From Larimichthys crocea (Eukaryota; Chordata; Actinopteri; Sciaenidae): a DNA stretch of 64,000 nucleotides. Positions within the stretch are counted from its first letter, which is position 1. Every line of letters begins with the position of its first letter. Shown here piece after piece: positions 58,263 through 64,000 of this stretch. Both the position numbers and the translations under genes were made by a program. The notes under the pieces were generated by a model. The model saw only the letters and a list, made by a program, of their open reading frames with translations, made no database searches and was not told where the DNA came from. The stretch spans positions 11,800,701 through 11,864,700 of the forward strand of contig NC_040016.1 of NCBI RefSeq assembly GCF_000972845.2. The letters run 5' to 3'.

Positions 58263-61200
58263 CCTTACATTTTGTTGAGATGTATTGCATCGCTGATAGA
58301 ATAACGCCGTTTCACCATTTTTAGTGAAAAACAAACAAACAAACAAACTTAAATAAGGTAAATAAGGATTCAATAAATAAATAAGGAGTATATATAATCA
58401 ACCCCTTACTTCAGAAATACAAGAACTGTCCTTTAACAAAAGTGCAAATGGTGTTATTATTATTGCAACAAACTACGGTCCTTTTCAAGATGTTCAAAAA
58501 TGTCAGCATGATCATTTTTTCTGGCTTTCGTTGTACTCACTGTGGTGTGGGAATATATCCACTAGCACTAAATACACATGGAAAAGAACACAGAGTTGTT
58601 GCAAAGATGTCTGCTTGTAATCCTTGTGAACGGTGAAAGGTGAGGCCCTTCTCCTGCATGACCACAGCAATGGGTCTTCATTGATTTCAAGAGATGGAAG
58701 ACAATTGTATCTTCATCTCTGCCCAGTGAGCTAAATGGCTTTTTCAAGTCATTCACGTGAGGATATTCACAATTACCCCCTAATAAAGGAAACGCATGGT
58801 CAAATTATCACAAGTGTTTTTTAATCGCTGTGTTCATCTTCACATCCCTAACTGTTATCTGTTCTCAGGTGGGCTATCTGCTATAGAGTTCAGGTTTGTG
58901 GTAGCAATATGTTACAGAGATTGCTAAGGGAAAAATCTATTTATTTTTTTCCAGCATTTGACTGTGTCTAAAAGAAGTTCAGTGACAGTTAATAACCCAG
59001 GGGATATTGTACCTCCTACCTTTGAGAGAAAAGAGTCAGCCTAGATGAAACAAAGGCAGTGAAAAATTGATGGAAAAAAGTGAAGATCTGCTGCCCACGG
59101 GGAGATACAAAGGAAAAACAGATTTTTTTCCCAGAGGAAAACAGCCAACAAATGATCAGTCTGAGTACCGAGATGGATACAAACAACAACCTCTGCCTTA
59201 GCAATCGCTCCTCGTCTCCTGAGGAAAAAGGCGAAAGGAACCAAACACCACTGTCAGCAGTGAAGAGGACAGCTGATGGAACAAAGTAGGATAAGGCAGA
59301 TAAATCCCAACCGTAGTACAGGATTCAAATAATCTGATAAAAATGGCTGTTTTTGTATATATTAACTCATTTTCCTGGTGAGTAATAGAAAAGGGAACTC
59401 TAAAACCAGCACTGAAACCATTTTTATTCAACCATCAGCATAATAAAACACAAATGGACAAAAAACACCAGTGGCACAAGTCCCCAACTTAAACCAAAAA
59501 GGTTGATAAATCACAAATCAAGCCATGATTTTTTTAAAAAAGGCATAAAAGACATGACAGTAACTGCAACGACCGATTGACAAATTGATTTGAAACAACT
59601 TGATATTTGCTTCAAATAGAGTTACATTTAAAGAGCAATCTAATTTATTGGTAAAAATGGAAGACTAATAACACCTGTACTAAAACAAAGGTAAATCTAG
59701 ATGAATCTGTAGCCTTTGTACTGATCAGAACTCATTTGCTGCATCAGACAGTTTAAAGGCTACAGAGTCCTTATGTTAATGTGAATATCAAGACACATTA
59801 ATCCAGGGTGTGTACATGCACGCGCCTACAACATTACTGGCCTGATATTTCTATACGTTAGCAGGAGTAGGAGGAGTATACTAGGAGGAGCAGTATAATG
59901 ATGTTGTTAGAAGTGTCTGATTAGCCTTCGTCATCTTGTCAGGGTAAAAATATATGTATTATATTTAATTTTTTTCTGCTGTAGTACCTCTTTCAGCAAA
60001 ACCATCACATTAAATGAATCCCAAGGAAAACACAGCCTATGTTTTCTAAAGGCGAGTTTGTATATTTTTCCTCTAACAAGACAGATTCTACCATAAAATA
60101 TCTCTTCTGCATTTCAAAAGTGGTAGAAGCTCTTTTGAGTTTTCTTTTCTTGACAAAATCTGTATTACAACATTTTTTCAGTCTATACAACTTTGTGTCC
60201 ATGTGTCAATTAACAGTGCAGTGGAATAGTCTTTTTTGCTTAGGAAGGTTCCTAACTGAGGTAAAATGATCCCGGAGAGTTTACGTGGCAGTCATCACGA
60301 GAGCGGTTTGAATTTTCTAAATGCTAAGGAATGATGCTTCAGTGCTTCCTTACTTATCTCCTTTAGCATAGGATACCGGACCATTCTTTCCAAAAGGAAA
60401 GGAGATAATGTCGTCCACCAATTCTTTGCAGCAGCAACAAACCATTCACAATTGATTAAAAAAAGAAAAAAGAAAAAATTGAAATGCCGACTGCAGCAGA
60501 GAGAGTGAGTGTTGATGTGAAGCTATCATAAAGCCTGATGTTACTCTACAGTTTTATTTATCAGTACATCCTTCATGAAACCTGGCCTGCATATAAACCA
60601 TATTATTCTATATAAACACTGTTCAAGGTAGCGTCTCTCCCTTTTCATCTGCTGCAGTTCTCGTGCATTAATTCTGTGCTGTAGACTGCGTAGCTGCTGT
60701 GGCTGCTTTAACTACAGTGTTCAAGTTTGCTGTCTGTTGTTGTGCAAAACCTTCTCAAGCTGTTGTAAAATGTCCTTAATAACTAGATAGGCTATAAGTT
60801 ATCCTAATATATAAAACATGTCACACAACATTTAGTGTAACGGTCAATACCTTCTCCTTTAACTGTGACAGATTTCCAACATCCCTGCAGATTATCATGT
60901 AAGTTACAGTTGCTTATTAGACCTTCTTTTGTCATATCTCTCTAATATTCTTATGATTGGACAGGAGGGTGAGCGTGAACCATTCTCAATGTGACGACCA
61001 CTTCATTTCATGCACGTGGCAGATTATATTTCTTTATTATTTCAATTCTGATCTTGATGGTGAAGTCATGTTTTTCACTGGGTTGACGACGTTTGGATGT
61101 TATAACCTTTGGCTATAACAACTCCACATGGCAAACTTTTGTTTGTCACTAAATGCAACATCTGCTTGATCAAAATAAAGGATGCCGGATGGACCACATG

Positions 61201-64000
61201 AATTAAGGCATCTGAAAGTGCACTTAAACAGAGGTGACCCCTGAACGGTGAATACAGTTTAGCTCAGCATCAGCTATGTAACATTAGTTTGTTACTAGCT
61301 TTGTATGAGACTAGTGTATGCTGAGTATTTTGACTAGATGAGACAAGTGTTCGTCACACTTGTTTGCACGCTGGTTTTACCATGACTATGAAAATGGTCG
61401 GGTAACTTAATCATCCATGTTTTGCTGCCACCATCTTCTGGCTAACGTTAAACTGAGAGAAAAAAAACATGTTAAATATTAATGTTGGCTACAGGCGCTT
61501 TGCCGTTTTATTGTTGAGCGGTACAAGTTTATTAGGTTACCATTTGAGATGCTAGAGGGACGTGTTCATTTACAGTAGATTAGAAACAGTCATTAGTTGG
61601 AGATCAAGTTAACGCATGCAATACGGTAACTAACTGTAACCGTTGGGGCAGGTAAAGTAGGTTATGGTTATCACTCCATGCCTCGTAATGTAAGCAATAT
61701 TTCCCTGAGTAATGTTAGTCTCCCTAATTGGAAGGACGTTAATTATGACATATTGGTTTGTACGTATTGGCCCACTAAGCCTGCACAATAGGGGGAAAGA
61801 TCTCTCACCACTGACAAGTGAGTCCTCTCTCTGTGTCTATACTATAGCAGCTATAGTATAGCTGTATGTTCCTGTTACAAAGCAAACTACAGTCGTTAAC
61901 TTTAAAAGACTGTCCATCATATCTGAATTTCAGATAGACAGCTATGCAGCGTTGTGAGCAGACCAGATGGCATGCAGCAGTTAATAGAACATCCATTACA
62001 ACCATAAGAGGCTTGAGTCTCGACTTTGAGTAGTGACCACAGATTTGAGACTGATTTGGACTTGCAAATAATAATTGTGAGCATTTCTGGGCTGTGATTG
62101 GTCAGTTCAACAAAAAGTGACATTGACAAACACACTGACTTTATGAAAAGTTGAACATGTTCCAACAAAAGACACTCGATATAGCTAAATAGCTCGACGA
62201 CTCATCTCTCTCGCTCTTGTTTTTAAAATGGGCCCAGAGACCAACTAGCCCACCAGGAAAAAATTCCAACTATGCTCTGTCCTGTTTGTCACTCTGCCTG
62301 AGGAGAAAATGCTGTTGTTTACTTGTTTGTCATGACCTCGGAGGTGACGTCCTGTCGCTCATCCTCAAAGTGGATGGAGAGCAGACAACCGCTCATTTGA
62401 GCTCAGTGGAGCGGACAAATCTGCAGAGTCCTGTAATTGCAACGTCATTTAATAAAATTTCATACAATTCTGAAGCATTTTAGAATGATATATTATGGAA
62501 AATGTATATTACTACTAACCCTAATCCCATTTTTGCTAGTATCAGTGCTGTTATAGCACATATTAGTAACTAGTATGAGGTTTGTTAACATATTTTGTAT
62601 TTATTTTTATATATCTATATTTAGATAATATTGCTGTTTGCTAATAACGGGACATTTCTGGTCTGTCTTATATATTTTTAAATTATTATTTTATTTTCAC
62701 CCAGTCAGGCATACTGTCTGATTTGTGCCTGGTGACCTGTATCACTGGTGACCTAAGGGGGCTTCCCGAGAGGGGCTCCAAGGTCAACATTTCCCTGAAT
62801 AACCAGATAACCGGATAACCTATCCCCCAAACCATTACCCTGTAACCTCTCTCCTTCACAGTGTTTCAACTCCACCACATCCCAACATATTAATATCTTG
62901 TTTTAATATTTTACATTTAGAGGAGTTTTATATTATTTTACATATGTCTGTGCACCAGTTTTTTTTAACTTATCTCAGTCCAGACTGAAAAAAGATGCCT
63001 TAGATAGAGCTTATGATGAACTACTTAAGCTTTTGAGGAACTACTTAATTTCAAAGCATAAGCGTGATGAATTGTAAACCATACTATGTTTAGACATGTA
63101 ACCAAAATTTGTTTTCTATCATGTGTTTACCAGGGTGTAACCAACTGTTAAAAAACGTACTGCTGAGAGAACTCGGCAATCAATCCTGTACTGACCAGTG
63201 CATGTATTGATTCCTTGCTGTATCCTTTGGTAAATAATTCTTCTAACACTGACTTTGTCCAACAAGTGTTGACAGAAAACGAATAAAAAAAGTATAAAAG
63301 TTTCACTGTTTTCAAAAATTGTCCAGTTTCAGGATCATTCATGGTCATATTTACTAAAGTATGTTTGATTGCAGTCCACATGCTTCAATGAATATAAAGA
63401 AGTCATATGCAGCAGATTTCTCTTTGCAGCAGAGGAAGAACTGTGGCAAATAGAATAGAGAAACAACATCCATCAAAGGTTGAGTATTCAGTCGTTTTCC
63501 AGAAGTGAACCAAGACATTTTGGTGCTAACCTCTGCAGGGACACTACCAACTTCGGCTGCAGTAGGTTAAAATGACTTGGAAAGGTAAAAGCGACCTGAT
63601 GGTTGATAATGAGAGCAGTGTTTCAGTCATTGCATCATGCCATCAATCTTATCCCAAAGGACATGGCAGTTTGAGGAGTGGGCTCAGTAAACTCACTTCT
63701 TCCTTTCTGATTCCACATCACCCAGATTTCTTTTATTTTATTTTGTAGTCTTAGTAGTTTTGTGCAGATGCTTTTACAACCACAAAATGCTTTCAAAAAC
63801 TTTTTTACATATTAGTACTTCCCAGTATTGTGCTAACATGTTTTGACTTCGATGCATACAATCGATGGAGTTCCACTTGAAGAATTGTTGAGGTGACCTT
63901 TGGGTTAGCTCTTTCTTTTTAGGTTCTACATAAATGTGTGAATCGAGTGGCACTGCAAAGCCAACACTAGCACTCACTCACGGCACAAAGTGTGTAATTC

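Larger units (their letters stand above)
50415..64000. other. Presumed upstream tex264 intron, no exon recognised
   Basis: 13.6 kb of AT-rich DNA with scattered repeats: AAAT-rich at 50525-50600 and 56038-56090, (AAAC)n at 58328-58346. I searched the minus strand for the conserved N-terminal TEX264 blocks and saw none. Confidence 0.55.

Noticed and set aside
62217..62483. Plus frame of 88 residues
   Set aside because: No recognisable domain or splice context; possibly repeat-derived.
63148..63381. Minus frame ending in a helix-like stretch (VLEELFTKGYSKESIHALVS)
   Set aside because: Vaguely reminiscent of retroelement ends but no conserved motif; left unassigned.

Overview
The window is vertebrate nuclear DNA, almost certainly from a ray-finned (percomorph-like) fish. 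Coding sequence is broken into short exons with GT/AG junctions. The introns are AT-rich with many microsatellites, and there is a tRNA-derived SINE plus several dispersed repeats typical of teleost genomes. I see no prokaryotic gene layout, CRISPR array or phage.

Four genes are supported. (1) 28-1913, minus: a 212-residue coiled-coil protein in three coding exons that I do not recognise. (2) 2756-9499, plus: rrp9, the U3 snoRNP WD40 protein, complete in 15 exons (477 residues). These two are divergent and share an ~840 bp spacer that probably acts as a bidirectional promoter. (3) 11553-31304, minus: grm2, metabotropic glutamate receptor 2, complete in five coding exons (892 residues), with a probable non-coding first exon and CpG-rich promoter near 35.7-36.4 kb. 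(4) 41629-50414, minus: the last two coding exons of tex264, the ER-phagy receptor. Its upstream exons are not seen and should lie beyond the right edge.

The order and orientations (rrp9 +, grm2 -, tex264 -) match human 3p21 read on the opposite strand. The IQCF genes found there in mammals are not seen, and the gene divergent from rrp9 is not PARP3 as it is in human. The genes are unrelated in job (ribosome biogenesis, synaptic signalling, ER turnover), so this is conserved neighbourhood rather than a pathway cluster.

The rest is intron and intergenic DNA. Points worth a second look: an unnamed repeat family present as inverted copies 43 kb apart, one of which has grown a ~176 bp trinucleotide array; an 80 bp block with a (TATC)n tail present twice, 9.9 kb apart, at 79/80 identity; a SINE with a perfect 12 bp target-site duplication; an 18 bp perfect palindrome in the bidirectional promoter; and the unrecognised coiled-coil gene. 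I found no convincing new biological system. Exon borders were read by eye from splice consensus, frame continuity and remembered family sequence; no alignment was run.
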